Positions 17,076 through 28,862 of a stretch of DNA of 64,000 nt are shown here, in pieces. The stretch's first letter is position 1; each line of letters opens with the position of its first letter. A model generated the notes under the pieces. It made no database searches. It was not told the origin of the DNA and saw only the letters and a program-made list of their open reading frames with translations. The translations under genes were made by a program, and so were the position numbers. The stretch is from assembly GCF_947497915.1 (NCBI RefSeq), contig NZ_CANMIJ010000002.1, positions 496,001 through 560,000 on the forward strand, given 5' to 3'. The DNA comes from an uncultured Erythrobacter sp. GTDB taxonomy: Bacteria; Pseudomonadota; Alphaproteobacteria; Sphingomonadales; Sphingomonadaceae.

Positions 17076-17770
17076 TCTTGCCCCGTTTGGCAATCGGCGC
17101 GCACGGGGCAGCCTTCACACGCGGCTTTGCGCGGTCGGCAATGCGTCTGGCCCAATTTTTTCAAGAGTAAGTGATGCTCATCCATATCCTCGGCCGACCA
17201 TTCCTCAGGAACAATCGGCATCAGCACATCGTATGTTTTCGCCGTGTCGGCTTTCGCAGGCACTAATCCCATACGCTGCATGATCCGGCGGTGGTGCCCG
17301 TCGATCACCATGGCTTTGCGGTTAAAGCTGCTCGCGTTCATCACACCGGCGGCATTCTTGCGCGCAACACCAGGCAGCGTTTCCAGCCACACTATCGCCT
17401 CGGCGGTTTCAAGGTTTGAGAGATGGCGCAGATCAACACTGCCGCGCTCTTTCAGAATTGCGCCAAGACAGTCCCTAAGCCGCTTTGCCGCGACGCTTGG
17501 GAATGTCTGCCGTTGGAGCCGCTTCTCGAGGTCCGCCGCAGCAACTTCTGCAACCGCCTCCCACGATCCAAATTCGGAAAGCAGCGCATCGGTGGAGGCA
17601 TTGGACGCCGCCGTCTTGGTCTGCGCGCCGATCACTCCGTGGACCAGCACCCAAACAGGATCGCGGCGTTTTTCTGCGGGACGAACAATCCGCCCGAACG
17701 CGCCGATCAGCGCATGCTGCATCCGGCGGAGAATTTCAGTGCGGGGGTCAGAGCCGAGATCGAGCTGCAC
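17072..17770 (-). CDS. Endonuclease III-like HhH-GPD DNA glycosylase with [4Fe-4S] cluster
   Basis: A base-excision-repair type enzyme. It has the helix-hairpin-helix LPGVARKNAAG with the catalytic Lys, the following Asp in MVIDGHHRRIMQRMG, and four cluster Cys in C-x6-C-x2-C-x5-C spacing at the C-terminus. The stretch after the Asp differs from the usual VDTHVxR of Nth, so this is a divergent branch and base specificity is not assured. The start is uncertain: GTG at 17770 or TTG at 17797, both overlapping the end of the YdjM-like gene. Its stop overlaps the next start (ATGA). Confidence 0.85.
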   Translation of the reverse strand: MQLDLGSDPRTEILRRMQHALIGAFGRIVRPAEKRRDPVWVLVHGVIGAQTKTAASNASTDALLSEFGSWEAVAEVAAADLEKRLQRQTFPSVAAKRLRDCLGAILKERGSVDLRHLSNLETAEAIVWLETLPGVARKNAAGVMNASSFNRKAMVIDGHHRRIMQRMGLVPAKADTAKTYDVLMPIVPEEWSAEDMDEHHLLLKKLGQTHCRPRKAACEGCPVRADCQTGQE

Positions 17771-18275
17771 GCCGCGCCCCCCAACCGGCAAAGGCAACTG
17801 CGGCGCATGGTAGCCAGATCCATTTCAATTCCGAGACGAGCGTTTCAACACCTCGCATGGAGAAGAAGCCCATCCCGATAGGCGAGACACGCACCGGCGT
17901 TACAGGGGCAAAGATACGGGCTTCGCTAAATGGCCACCAAAGCGCTGCACCGAGACCGCCGCTCGTCAAAGTGTCCAGCAAGCCGTGGCTCGCCATTGCC
18001 AAAGTCAGGAATACAAAGGCGGATACGCTGCGCGCTTCGCGCCAGAACATAGTGGCGATGCCTGCGCAGATTGCCGCGAATGCCAAAGAATGTGTCGCGC
18101 CGCGGTGGCCCCAACTATCCGCATATTCGATGCCGAGCTTGAAGCCGATTACGTCTCCATCTGGAATGACTGCAAATGCCGCCCCGAGGATCGCAACCTT
18201 AGGCGATATCACTCCGCGCCCAGCCGCAGCGGCGATGGCGAGAGGGACGATGGCATGAGTGAATATCGTCGGCAT
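17748..18275 (-). CDS. YdjM/DUF457-family membrane-bound metal-dependent hydrolase
   Basis: A 175-aa inner-membrane protein with the family pattern: an early THAIVPLAIA, an acidic IPDGDVI, HRGATHSLAF, and SHGLLDTLTSGG with the conserved His/Asp pair. E. coli YdjM belongs to this family; the reaction is not established. It is first in a set with the glycosylase and the acyltransferase, with overlapping ends. The gap to guaA upstream is 14 bp, so guaA transcription may read into it. Confidence 0.85.
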   Translation of the reverse strand: MPTIFTHAIVPLAIAAAAGRGVISPKVAILGAAFAVIPDGDVIGFKLGIEYADSWGHRGATHSLAFAAICAGIATMFWREARSVSAFVFLTLAMASHGLLDTLTSGGLGAALWWPFSEARIFAPVTPVRVSPIGMGFFSMRGVETLVSELKWIWLPCAAVAFAGWGARRAARSRL

Positions 18276-18289
18276 TCGGGGAGTTTAGT

Positions 18290-19864
18290 TCACTCCCACT
18301 CAATCGTGCCGGGCGGCTTCGATGTATAGTCATAGACTACGCGGTTGATGCCTTGAACTTCATTGACGATGCGGGTTGCGCATCCGGTTAAGAAGCTGGC
18401 TTCGAATGGGTAGACATCGGCGGTCATGCCGTCGGTGCTGGTCACCGCGCGCAGGCCGCAGACGCTGTCATAGGTGCGGTGATCGCCCATCACGCCGACG
18501 GTTTTGACCGGCAGCAACACTGCAAATGCCTGCCAGATTTCATCGTAAAGCCCGGCATTGCGGATCTCTTCGAGGTAAATCGCATCTGCTTTGCGCAGGA
18601 TATCGCAGCGCTCTTTGGTGACTTCGCCGGGAATACGGATCGCAAGGCCGGGGCCGGGGAACGGGTGGCGGCCAACAAACATATCGGGCAGGCCAAGCTC
18701 ACGGCCAAGCTCGCGCACTTCGTCTTTGAACAATTCGCGCAGCGGCTCAACCAGTTGCATATTCATACGCTCTGGCAAACCGCCAACGTTGTGGTGGCTT
18801 TTGATCGTTACGCTCGGTCCGCCGGTGAAGCTGACGCTTTCAATGACATCGGGATAGAGCGTCCCCTGCGCAAGGAAGTCTGCGCCGCCGATCTTGCCGG
18901 CTTCCTCCTCGAACACATTGATGAATTCGCCGCCGATGAATTTGCGCTTTTTCTCGGGGTCCGTTTGCCCGGCAAGGCCGCTCATAAACCGCTCTTCGGC
19001 GTCTACGACGACGAGCGGGATGTTGTAATGATCGCGGAACATCGTCTCGACTTGCTCGCGTTCATTCAGACGAAGCAGGCCGTGATCGACGAAAACACAG
19101 GTCAGCTGATCGCCAATGGCTTCGTGGATCAGGATCGCGGCGACCGAACTGTCGACTCCTCCAGACAGGCCGCAAATCACCTTGCCGTCGCCAACCTGAT
19201 CGCGGATTTCGCGGATTTTGGTTTCGCGATACGCGGCCATTGACCAATCACCGGCGAGCCCGCAGACGCGGTGAACGAAGTTTGCGAGCAGCTTACCGCC
19301 GTCGGGCGTGTGGACCACTTCGGGGTGGAACTGCGTGCCGTAAAACTGGCGTTCTTCATCCGCGATGACTGCGAAAGGCGCGCCGTCGCTGGTGGCGACA
19401 ATTTCAAAGCCGGGGGCAAACTGCGTGACTTTGTCGCCGTGGCTCATCCAAACTTGATGCCGCTCGCCTTCCTGCCAAAGGCCGTCAAAAAGCGCGCAGT
19501 TCTTTGTCACGGTTAGGTATGCCCGGCCAAACTCGCCGCCGTCCCCTGTTTCGTGACCGGGACGTACTTCGCCGCCCAGCTGCTGGCTCATCACCTGCTG
19601 GCCATAACAAATGCCAAGGATCGGAATGCCCGCTTCGAAAAAACTCTGCGGGGCGCGCGGGCTGCCTTCGTCCGGTACACTGGCGGGCGAACCGGATAGG
19701 ATGATACCCTTTGGCTTCATCCGCCGAAACGCTTCCTCTGCCAAAGTGTAAGGCGCGATTTCGGAGTAAACCCCCGCCTCGCGCACTCGGCGTGCAATTA
19801 GCTGGGTAACCTGACTGCCGAAATCGACAATGAGGATCGAATCTGGGAGATGCTCTGCGTCCAT
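18290..19864 (-). CDS. guaA: GMP synthase (glutamine-hydrolysing)
   Basis: Last step of GMP synthesis: amination of XMP using glutamine and ATP. In the 524-aa protein, residues 8-200 are the class I glutaminase, with nucleophile Cys86 in GICYGQQ and the FHPEVVHT His/Glu pair. The ATP pyrophosphatase has the P-loop [13 protein letters not shown] near residue 230. The C-terminal dimerisation domain ends with the typical [11 protein letters not shown]. guaB is not adjacent. Upstream is a 495-bp gap containing a TTGCA cluster. Confidence 0.97.
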   Translation of the reverse strand: MDAEHLPDSILIVDFGSQVTQLIARRVREAGVYSEIAPYTLAEEAFRRMKPKGIILSGSPASVPDEGSPRAPQSFFEAGIPILGICYGQQVMSQQLGGEVRPGHETGDGGEFGRAYLTVTKNCALFDGLWQEGERHQVWMSHGDKVTQFAPGFEIVATSDGAPFAVIADEERQFYGTQFHPEVVHTPDGGKLLANFVHRVCGLAGDWSMAAYRETKIREIRDQVGDGKVICGLSGGVDSSVAAILIHEAIGDQLTCVFVDHGLLRLNEREQVETMFRDHYNIPLVVVDAEERFMSGLAGQTDPEKKRKFIGGEFINVFEEEAGKIGGADFLAQGTLYPDVIESVSFTGGPSVTIKSHHNVGGLPERMNMQLVEPLRELFKDEVRELGRELGLPDMFVGRHPFPGPGLAIRIPGEVTKERCDILRKADAIYLEEIRNAGLYDEIWQAFAVLLPVKTVGVMGDHRTYDSVCGLRAVTSTDGMTADVYPFEASFLTGCATRIVNEVQGINRVVYDYTSKPPGTIEWE

Positions 19865-20359
19865 GGGTGCGAGTTACGGAGCGAGTTCCCCCCTGTCCAG
19901 CGCCTCTGCCCGCCGACGGCAATGCTTTCGACACTTATTGCATCACTTTTTTGCAAGCAGCGCGCCGCCGCGCCCGCAAGCATGCCGTAGCGACACGGCT
20001 TATGTTGCAAAAACCGCAATGAACTTGCATATTTTCGCATTTGAGTTTCATGCAATCGAACAGCACATGGGGCGGGCAGCGCGGTTTTCGGCACTCTCTC
20101 TCCCGCCGAACCGTTTGCAAAGCGCAGCGCGGGATCGATTCGAAACCGCCTGCCTGTCTGCTTGTTACCGGCAAGCGGCCAACCATGCGAACCGATCGCC
20201 GCAGATGCCTTCCAGCGCTGCGCCGCATCCTCCCCCTCTCGCATGGCTATCGGCGCAATCCCCCGCGCCGGGTCGTCTGTAAAAGTAACCCGATAGCAGC
20301 GAGCGAGACGCGGCCACCATTCTCTCCCCCCCGAACCGGTGGCTGCGTCTCCACTCTGC
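19865..20359. other. Gene-free region upstream of guaA
   Basis: No coding frame here has recognisable features. The part nearest guaA (19938-20119) holds six copies of TTGCA or its complement TGCAA, at 19938, 19951, 20005, 20025, 20051 and 20115, several extended to TTTGCAA. I found no riboswitch signature. It probably contains the guaA promoter and an untranslated leader. Confidence 0.5.
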
Positions 20360-21889
20360 TCAGCCGAGCTTTTCCGCTTTTTCGCGCAAATCGGTTTTCA
20401 GCAATTTGCCGATATGGCTGCGCGGCATTTCATCAATTGGATGCAGCACCGAAAGTCGCTGCGTTTTGCCCAGCCGCGCATTCACAGAGCCGCAAATCTC
20501 ATCGCAGCTGCGACCGCCCTGCTTTACAACGGCAAAGCCTACGGGCGTCTCACCCCATTGTTTTGATGGGATGCCGACAACGGCAGCTTCGACGACATCG
20601 TCCTCTTTTTCGAGCTCAGCTTCGAGGTCGCTGGGATAAATGTTGAACCCGCCGGAGATGATCATGTCTTTCGCGCGGCCAACCAGCTCGACAAAGCCAT
20701 CTTCATCAACCCGTCCGATATCGCCCATGCGCATCCATACCTCTCCGGTTTCCGGATCAGCCCACTGCGCCTCTGCCGTTTTGTCTGGGCGGTTTTTGTA
20801 ACCGCTCATCATCGTCATGGATCGGCCAATCAGATTACCCGGTGTACCTGCGGGCACTGGCTTGTCATCATCGTCGAGCACTTTCAGCTCGCTGCCCGGC
20901 GCTGGCCGCCCAACAGTGTGCAGCTTGTCAGGGAATTCATGACAGGACAGCAGGCAGACAACCCCGCCTTCTGTCATCGAATAAATCTCGATTAAGCCGC
21001 CCGGCATCCGGCGCAGCACCTCTGACTTCAGCTCGGCGGAGAACGGCGCAGATGTGCAATATTTGAGCGCCATCGATGATAGATCGAAATCGTCAAAGGC
21101 AGGGAAATCCATCAAGCGCTGATACTGAACCGGAACCAACATCGTGACAGTCGCGACGTCAGCCTGAGCATGGCCGAGCCATTTCGCAGCGTCGAATTTG
21201 CCCATAATGCGGACTGTTCCGCCCGCCATCAGCGGAGGCAGAAACGCGACCATAGTGGTGTTGGAATAAAGCGGGGTCGACGCAAGCGATCGCACCGGCA
21301 ATCCGGCCTCCAGATACGACAAAGCCGTAGAGCCAAATTGCCGCCAGCGCATCTGGTGCGAATGGACGATACCCTTTGGAATACCGGTCGTGCCGCTGGA
21401 ATAGATAATGTTGAACGGGTCAGACGGCTCTGGCTCGAACGGCGGGGCCGCCGTGCCTGCCGGCGCCATCCAGCTGGAAACTTGCTCCAGAGGCACCCGG
21501 ATTAAGTCCGCCATGAAGTCTGGGCCCAGCTCGTCTGCCTTTGCTTCATCAATAAACAGATGCCGCGCGCCGGAATCCTTGGCCATACCGGCCAGCTGAT
21601 CGGGCGATGCCGATGTCGTCAGCGGCGCGGCCACCCCGCCCGCACGCACCGCCGCCAGAAAGACGAGCGCATAATTGACGCTGGAATAGCCGAGTATCGC
21701 GACCGATTGCCCCCGCTCAAGCCCAGTCTCGATCAAACGCGCGGCGAGCCGTTCAAGCTTTTCATCAAGCTGAGCCCACGTTGCCTGACGATGCCCATCA
21801 ACCAGCGCGAGCGTATCAGGCTGCTGGCGCGCCCAATCTCGCAAGACATTTGGGAATGATCCGAACGGTTCGGCGAGTATTTCCTGCAT
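20360..21889 (-). CDS. AMP-forming acyl-CoA synthetase family protein
   Basis: A 509-aa class I adenylate-forming enzyme. The AMP-binding P-loop is IIYSSGTTGIPKGIVHSH, the A5 motif is IYSMTEGG, the A7 motif is MRMGDIGRVDEDG, the A8 hinge is ELVGRAKDMIISGGFNIYP, and the C-terminal lysine lies in PRSHIGKLLKTDLRE. It is most like fatty-acyl or aryl-acyl CoA ligases; the acid substrate is not determined. It starts with MQEILAEPFGSFP and is followed after a long gap by guaA. A second, different synthetase lies at 39613. Confidence 0.88.
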   Translation of the reverse strand: MQEILAEPFGSFPNVLRDWARQQPDTLALVDGHRQATWAQLDEKLERLAARLIETGLERGQSVAILGYSSVNYALVFLAAVRAGGVAAPLTTSASPDQLAGMAKDSGARHLFIDEAKADELGPDFMADLIRVPLEQVSSWMAPAGTAAPPFEPEPSDPFNIIYSSGTTGIPKGIVHSHQMRWRQFGSTALSYLEAGLPVRSLASTPLYSNTTMVAFLPPLMAGGTVRIMGKFDAAKWLGHAQADVATVTMLVPVQYQRLMDFPAFDDFDLSSMALKYCTSAPFSAELKSEVLRRMPGGLIEIYSMTEGGVVCLLSCHEFPDKLHTVGRPAPGSELKVLDDDDKPVPAGTPGNLIGRSMTMMSGYKNRPDKTAEAQWADPETGEVWMRMGDIGRVDEDGFVELVGRAKDMIISGGFNIYPSDLEAELEKEDDVVEAAVVGIPSKQWGETPVGFAVVKQGGRSCDEICGSVNARLGKTQRLSVLHPIDEMPRSHIGKLLKTDLREKAEKLG

Positions 21890-21979
21890 GACGCGGCGGA
21901 TCCTTTTCGGCTGATATCGTCAAATTCCGGCTTAAGGTTGCCCGCGCGACTTGACCAGCGCGGCACAGCTTGCGGGGTT

Positions 21980-22669
21980 TTAGCCTTCCGCTTGCTCCGC
22001 GTAATACGCTTCCTCAGCCGCGCGATTGGCATCTTCGCGGCGTTTGCGGAAATATCCAAACCCGCCAACGATCGCCGCAAGGATCAGGCCCAGTATTAAG
22101 AAGGTGCTGCCCATACCGCTCGACTTAAGATCGACTTCGCGCCCATTCACGAACGACTTGATCGTCTTATAACCTGTCGCCAGCGTGACGTTTTCCGCCA
22201 ACGCATCGTTCGCATCGCCATTAATGCCGCCCTCAAGAACGCCGTTCAGAACAAGGATCGGGCCAGCCGCGCCATCCTCGACATAGAACTGACCAAGGTC
22301 TTCATCGCTAACCTTCCCGCTGATTTCCATCACGGCCAAAGCAGTGCCCGAAAAATCCGCTGCATCAGCCGGATAAAGCGGCGCGAACAAAGTTCGGCCC
22401 CGCTCCGAGCCGCGCTTGGTCCTGATCATCTCGATGGTGTTCATCGGGTCGACTTGCGCGCGGACGGTAACTTCGTTGAAATCGTTTCCGCTGTCTTCGG
22501 AGGTTACCTCCGCCGGCTCAACCATGGCTGGTGCGTCATGTGAGAGCGCAGCGGCGCGTTCTGAATCGCGTCCATTCTCGTAAACCATCAGGCCAACGCC
22601 AGCGGCCAAGGCGAGCGGCGCGAGAATGAAATAGACAATCGCCGGCAATTGAAAAAGTCGAAAAAGCAT
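21980..22669 (-). CDS. Hypothetical two-helix membrane protein
   Basis: A 229-aa protein with one transmembrane helix at residues 8-28 and another near 190-208 (FLILGLILAAIVGGFGYF), followed by a basic then acidic tail. The segment between them is probably periplasmic, of mixed strand character, with no motif I know. It lies upstream of the acyl-CoA synthetase gene with a 90-bp gap, and is divergent from gyrB. Confidence 0.68.
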   Translation of the reverse strand: MLFRLFQLPAIVYFILAPLALAAGVGLMVYENGRDSERAAALSHDAPAMVEPAEVTSEDSGNDFNEVTVRAQVDPMNTIEMIRTKRGSERGRTLFAPLYPADAADFSGTALAVMEISGKVSDEDLGQFYVEDGAAGPILVLNGVLEGGINGDANDALAENVTLATGYKTIKSFVNGREVDLKSSGMGSTFLILGLILAAIVGGFGYFRKRREDANRAAEEAYYAEQAEG

Positions 22670-22746
22670 GTGCGAACCCCCGTTTAAACCGCAATTTGAT
22701 GGGGTGATTGGCTGCTTTTAGTCAACCGCAAATCACATGGCGTTAG

Positions 22747-25377
<2,631 letters not shown>

Positions 25378-25430
25378 TTGATCTGTTCAGGAACCCGAAT
25401 GCCTTAGCGCTGTAATTAGAGGTGTAATGA

Positions 25431-26630
25431 TTGGCCGATAACAAGCTGGATAAAATGACGGGTGAACAACACCATACGACCGAAATCCAGCAGGTTAGCT
25501 TCCTTGCTGTGGTCGGTGCTGTCACCTTTCTGCTTATCTGGATTGCATGGCCATTTGCCACGCCGCTGCTTTGGTCGGCGCTGGCGGCGATCATGTTCCA
25601 GCCTTTGTACAAATGGGTGCTGGTTAAAGTTCGCGGCCGGCGCAATCCAGCAGCGATTATTACCTTGTCGATCATCTTTCTGGCGGTTGTCCTGCCTGCG
25701 CTATGGATCGGCACAATGGTCGTTGGCCAAGCGCTTTCGACGATTGCTGCGTTTCAGGACGACCCGATCGATCTCGCCGAATGGGCCAATCAGCTTTACG
25801 GCATGCTGCCCGGCACCGTCCAAGATATGATCGACGAAAGCGGCTGGAACGATATGTCCGAGGCGCAGGGGCGGCTTCAGGACTTGCTCGGCGAAAGCGC
25901 CGGAATGCTCGCCAGTTCCGCCGTATCAATCGGCAGCGGCGCGCTCAGCTTTTTCTTGAGCTTTGGCCTTGGCCTGTATGTCACCTACTTCCTGCTGCGC
26001 GATGGATCACGCATTGGCGAGACGATCCTGCACTCGGCGCCGGTCGAACGTGAAATTGCCGACCGTCTGGCCGAGCGCTTTCTGGGAATTGTGCGCGCCA
26101 CGATCAAAGGATCGGGCGTGGTCGGCCTAGTTCAAGGTACGCTTGGCGGCATCACCATGGCGATTGCCGGTGTCCCATCGGCGCTGCTTCTTGCGGTGAT
26201 GATGGCGATCCTTGCCCTGATCCCCGCTGTCGGCACTGCGCTTGTCTGGGCACCCGTAGGCGTCTGGCTGCTGATGACAGGATCGGTGTGGCAGGGTGTG
26301 TTCGTGCTCGCTTCTGGTTTCATCATCATCAGCTCTGCCGATAATGTTTTGCGCCCCATTCTAGTGGGCCGCGACACCGGAATTCCTGACTGGATCATTC
26401 TGGTTACGACGCTCGGCGGACTGTCGATTGCGGGCTTCTCCGGCATTGTGCTTGGCCCGCTGGTCGCCGGCTTGTTCCTTGCGAGCTGGTCGATCCTTCA
26501 GGAACAACGCGCCGAAGACGAGGAGGCCGCTGCGAAATATCGCACCCGCGTTGATGTGGATGGCAGAGCGCGCGATGATCTTGCCTCGCCAGTCCTCGCT
26601 GTCAAAATCTCGCCTGCAGAGGACGGCTAA
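25431..26630 (+). CDS. AI-2E family transporter (PerM/TqsA-like)
   Basis: A 399-aa inner-membrane protein with a pair of helices near residues 20-60, further helices between about 70 and 190, and a C-terminal bundle containing the conserved GxxxG-rich RATIKGSGVVGLVQGTLGG and DNVLRPILVGRD motifs of this family. Members export autoinducer-2 or ions; the substrate is unknown here. The start appears to be a TTG at 25431 with AGAGG eight bases upstream; an ATG at 25455 is the alternative. It is followed after 3 bp by the HExxH membrane protein. Confidence 0.87.
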   Translation: MADNKLDKMTGEQHHTTEIQQVSFLAVVGAVTFLLIWIAWPFATPLLWSALAAIMFQPLYKWVLVKVRGRRNPAAIITLSIIFLAVVLPALWIGTMVVGQALSTIAAFQDDPIDLAEWANQLYGMLPGTVQDMIDESGWNDMSEAQGRLQDLLGESAGMLASSAVSIGSGALSFFLSFGLGLYVTYFLLRDGSRIGETILHSAPVEREIADRLAERFLGIVRATIKGSGVVGLVQGTLGGITMAIAGVPSALLLAVMMAILALIPAVGTALVWAPVGVWLLMTGSVWQGVFVLASGFIIISSADNVLRPILVGRDTGIPDWIILVTTLGGLSIAGFSGIVLGPLVAGLFLASWSILQEQRAEDEEAAAKYRTRVDVDGRARDDLASPVLAVKISPAEDG

Positions 26631-26633
26631 GTC

Positions 26634-27410
26634 ATGCAATCGCTGGTCGCCCCGGGTAGTCAGGCCGAACAGGTCGGCCGCCTGCTGCTGGCCGGTATTC
26701 TGGTCGTGATGCTGCCCGCGCTGCCTTTCGGCAATTACCTCATCTATCCCTTTGTGATCCTGACGACGTGGTTCCACGAGATGGGCCACGGTTTGACCGC
26801 GCTATTGCTCGGCCAGCAATTCCAGCAATTGATGATCTATTCAACGGGATCGGGTGTTGCCGTCAATGCGATTGACCGCGACGCATCGGTTTTCGTCCCC
26901 GCTGCGATTGCGGCAGGCGGGCCGCTTGCGCCGAGCCTTGTTGGAGCCGGTCTGATCATGGCCAGCGCACACCGCAAATTGTGGCGGCCAACCCTATGGG
27001 GCGTCGCCGCTGCGATCATGGTTTCCGTAATCGTGTATGTCCGCTCCGTGGTCGGGTTTACGGTCCTGCCACTGGTCGCGGCGACGCTGGCAGTGATCGC
27101 ATGGAAAGCGCCTGATGGCCTTGCGCGATTTATGCTGCAATTCCTTGGCGTGATCGCCGCGATGAGCATGATTGCGGACTTCAACTATCTCTTCACCGAG
27201 GTCGCGGTTATTGGCGGCCAGCAAATTCGATCAGACACCGGTCAGATCGAAGAGGCGTTGATGCTGCCGCATTGGGTTTGGGCCATATTGTTGCTGACCG
27301 CATCGGCTCTGATGATTGGGGCGAGCCTGAAATATGCTCTCAGTGAAGACCGGCTGCGCCCGCCGCCGCCGAAACGGCCAGCGAATGTGCTGCAATTCAA
27401 ACGGGATTGA
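26634..27410 (+). CDS. M50B-like membrane metallopeptidase
   Basis: A 258-aa multi-helix membrane protein with the zinc-binding HEMGH near residues 48-52, inside the membrane segment TTWFHEMGHGLTALLLG, as in M50 site-2 proteases. A second metal ligand may be the Asp in MIADFNYLF. It has seven or more helices and no PDZ domain. It is probably co-transcribed with the upstream AI-2E transporter (3-bp gap). The substrate is unknown. Fungal and bacterial M50B homologues of this length are usually uncharacterised. Confidence 0.8.
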   Translation: MQSLVAPGSQAEQVGRLLLAGILVVMLPALPFGNYLIYPFVILTTWFHEMGHGLTALLLGQQFQQLMIYSTGSGVAVNAIDRDASVFVPAAIAAGGPLAPSLVGAGLIMASAHRKLWRPTLWGVAAAIMVSVIVYVRSVVGFTVLPLVAATLAVIAWKAPDGLARFMLQFLGVIAAMSMIADFNYLFTEVAVIGGQQIRSDTGQIEEALMLPHWVWAILLLTASALMIGASLKYALSEDRLRPPPPKRPANVLQFKRD

Positions 27411-28049
27411 TCAGGTCGCGATCCGCAGCGAATTCACGCCCGTCGCATCATTCCCCGCTTCACCCGACAGGCCGATGAAAATCGTGTCGATGATCCGCGC
27501 AAGCTTATGCTCGGTCAGCTTGTCACCCAGATAGATCAGCGAATCCGGCAGCGTGTAATTCGACACCATCTGATTGATCAGGGACAACGCTTCATCAATC
27601 TCAAGACCCGCGAGATACCCCTCTGCCTGCGCGTGAACGATCACTTCGCACTGATAGTGATCGGCAAGGTCGACATAGGACCGCACACGTTCGAAATTGG
27701 CAGCGCCCATTTCGCACAGGATGGTGAAATATTCCGGGTCTTCACGAAACCGGTCACGCGATATCACGAAACGCCGGCGGAAAAATTCATACATCTTGCG
27801 CTGCGGCGGAAGATCGGCGGCCAAGGCCTCTTCCATCGCGGCCATATGCGGTTTCAGCCACAGCTGTGCGATGGCATCGAACATATCGTCGTAATCATCA
27901 AAAATCTGATCGAAGCGCGCGCGCGACAGGCCGCTTTCCGTGATCGCAATCTGATACGGGATTTCCGCTCCGCGATCTTTGACCAGATCAAGCACCATCT
28001 GCGCGATGCGATCGCGTTCGTTACTGCGGACTTCCGGCGATAGAGCCAT
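27411..28049 (-). CDS. TetR-family transcriptional regulator
   Basis: A 212-aa protein. The first 60 residues form a TetR-like helix-turn-helix (RIAQMVLDLVKDRGAEIPYQ to ARFDQIFDDYDDMFDAIAQ); the rest is an all-helical ligand and dimer domain. The ligand is unknown. The start has a strong AGGAGG. A perfect inverted repeat at 28122-28140 lies 73 bp upstream and is a candidate for its own operator. It converges on the M50-like gene. Confidence 0.83.
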   Translation of the reverse strand: MALSPEVRSNERDRIAQMVLDLVKDRGAEIPYQIAITESGLSRARFDQIFDDYDDMFDAIAQLWLKPHMAAMEEALAADLPPQRKMYEFFRRRFVISRDRFREDPEYFTILCEMGAANFERVRSYVDLADHYQCEVIVHAQAEGYLAGLEIDEALSLINQMVSNYTLPDSLIYLGDKLTEHKLARIIDTIFIGLSGEAGNDATGVNSLRIAT

Positions 28050-28121
28050 GGCGGGGGCCTCCTGAACACAGGCTACATAGGGGTAGGAAGCGGCCCCTTA
28101 AAGACACAAGTTCGAATTATT

Positions 28122-28140
28122 GGTTGCACGGTATGCAACC
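28122..28140. promoter_or_regulatory. Candidate TetR operator (7-bp inverted repeat)
   Basis: GGTTGCA-CGGTA-TGCAACC is a perfect 7-bp inverted repeat with a 5-bp spacer. It lies between the stop of the PlsC-like gene (28147) and the start of the TetR-like gene (28049), both on the minus strand. The size and symmetry fit a TetR-family dimer site. A terminator for the PlsC-like gene is less likely because no T-run follows on the minus strand. Confidence 0.4.
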
Positions 28141-28146
28141 CAGCCC

Positions 28147-28776
28147 TCAGACGTCGTTCTTGCCTGCGATTATGTCGCGCGCTTGCTGCTCCAACACCTT
28201 ATAACGTTCAAGGTTCGGGATTTTCGATCGGAACCACTCGGCGATCTTCAGCAAGTCTTCGCCGTAATTGCCGCTGGGCATGATCGGCGGGCTGAACCCG
28301 ATGGTGCGTTTGTCATTATCTGCGTAGGCGAGCACAATGGGCACACCGGCGGCCTTGGCAATGTTGTAAAAGCCGGACTTCCATTTGCCATCCGATTTGC
28401 GAGTGCCTTCACACGCGATGACAAGGTTGAGCTCTTCGCGGCTGTCATACTCGTTCTTGATCTGCTCAATCGTCCCGCCTTTTTTCGAACGGTCGACAGC
28501 AATACCCCCCATATCGAGCATGAAATTGCGCATCGCCCCTTCGAACAAAGTGTGTTTGCCCATAAAGTTGGGCTGCACTTTTTCGGCGTGGGTGGCACCG
28601 GCAAAGAAAACGAAATCCCAATTCGAGGTGTGCGGCGCACCCGCGATGACGCATTTCTTTACATCCGTGGGAAACCGCTCGACGATCTTCCAGCCCTTCC
28701 ATTTGTAGAGGAACAGGATGATCCGGTTCACCAGCCGCGAAAGCAGCGTGACGCTACGAGTTTCGTTGTGTTGCAA
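28147..28776 (-). CDS. PlsC-like 1-acylglycerol-3-phosphate acyltransferase
   Basis: A 209-aa acyltransferase with the HxxxxD motif as APHTSNWDF near residues 48-56 and the EGTRK acceptor motif near 124-128. This is the pattern of the lysophosphatidic acid acyltransferase superfamily, in the short branch often labelled lysophospholipid acyltransferase. It probably acts at the inner membrane on lipid precursors. The start is a TTG at 28776 behind GGAGAGAG; no ATG is available. The TetR gene lies downstream on the same strand. Confidence 0.85.
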   Translation of the reverse strand: MQHNETRSVTLLSRLVNRIILFLYKWKGWKIVERFPTDVKKCVIAGAPHTSNWDFVFFAGATHAEKVQPNFMGKHTLFEGAMRNFMLDMGGIAVDRSKKGGTIEQIKNEYDSREELNLVIACEGTRKSDGKWKSGFYNIAKAAGVPIVLAYADNDKRTIGFSPPIMPSGNYGEDLLKIAEWFRSKIPNLERYKVLEQQARDIIAGKNDV

Positions 28777-28862
28777 TGTGGTCTCTCTCCCCGAACGGAC
28801 TGTGTGCCCTTAATCGGGTGAGTTACGCAAGAGGTGGGGTGTGGGTTTCGCTGCTTGCCCGC

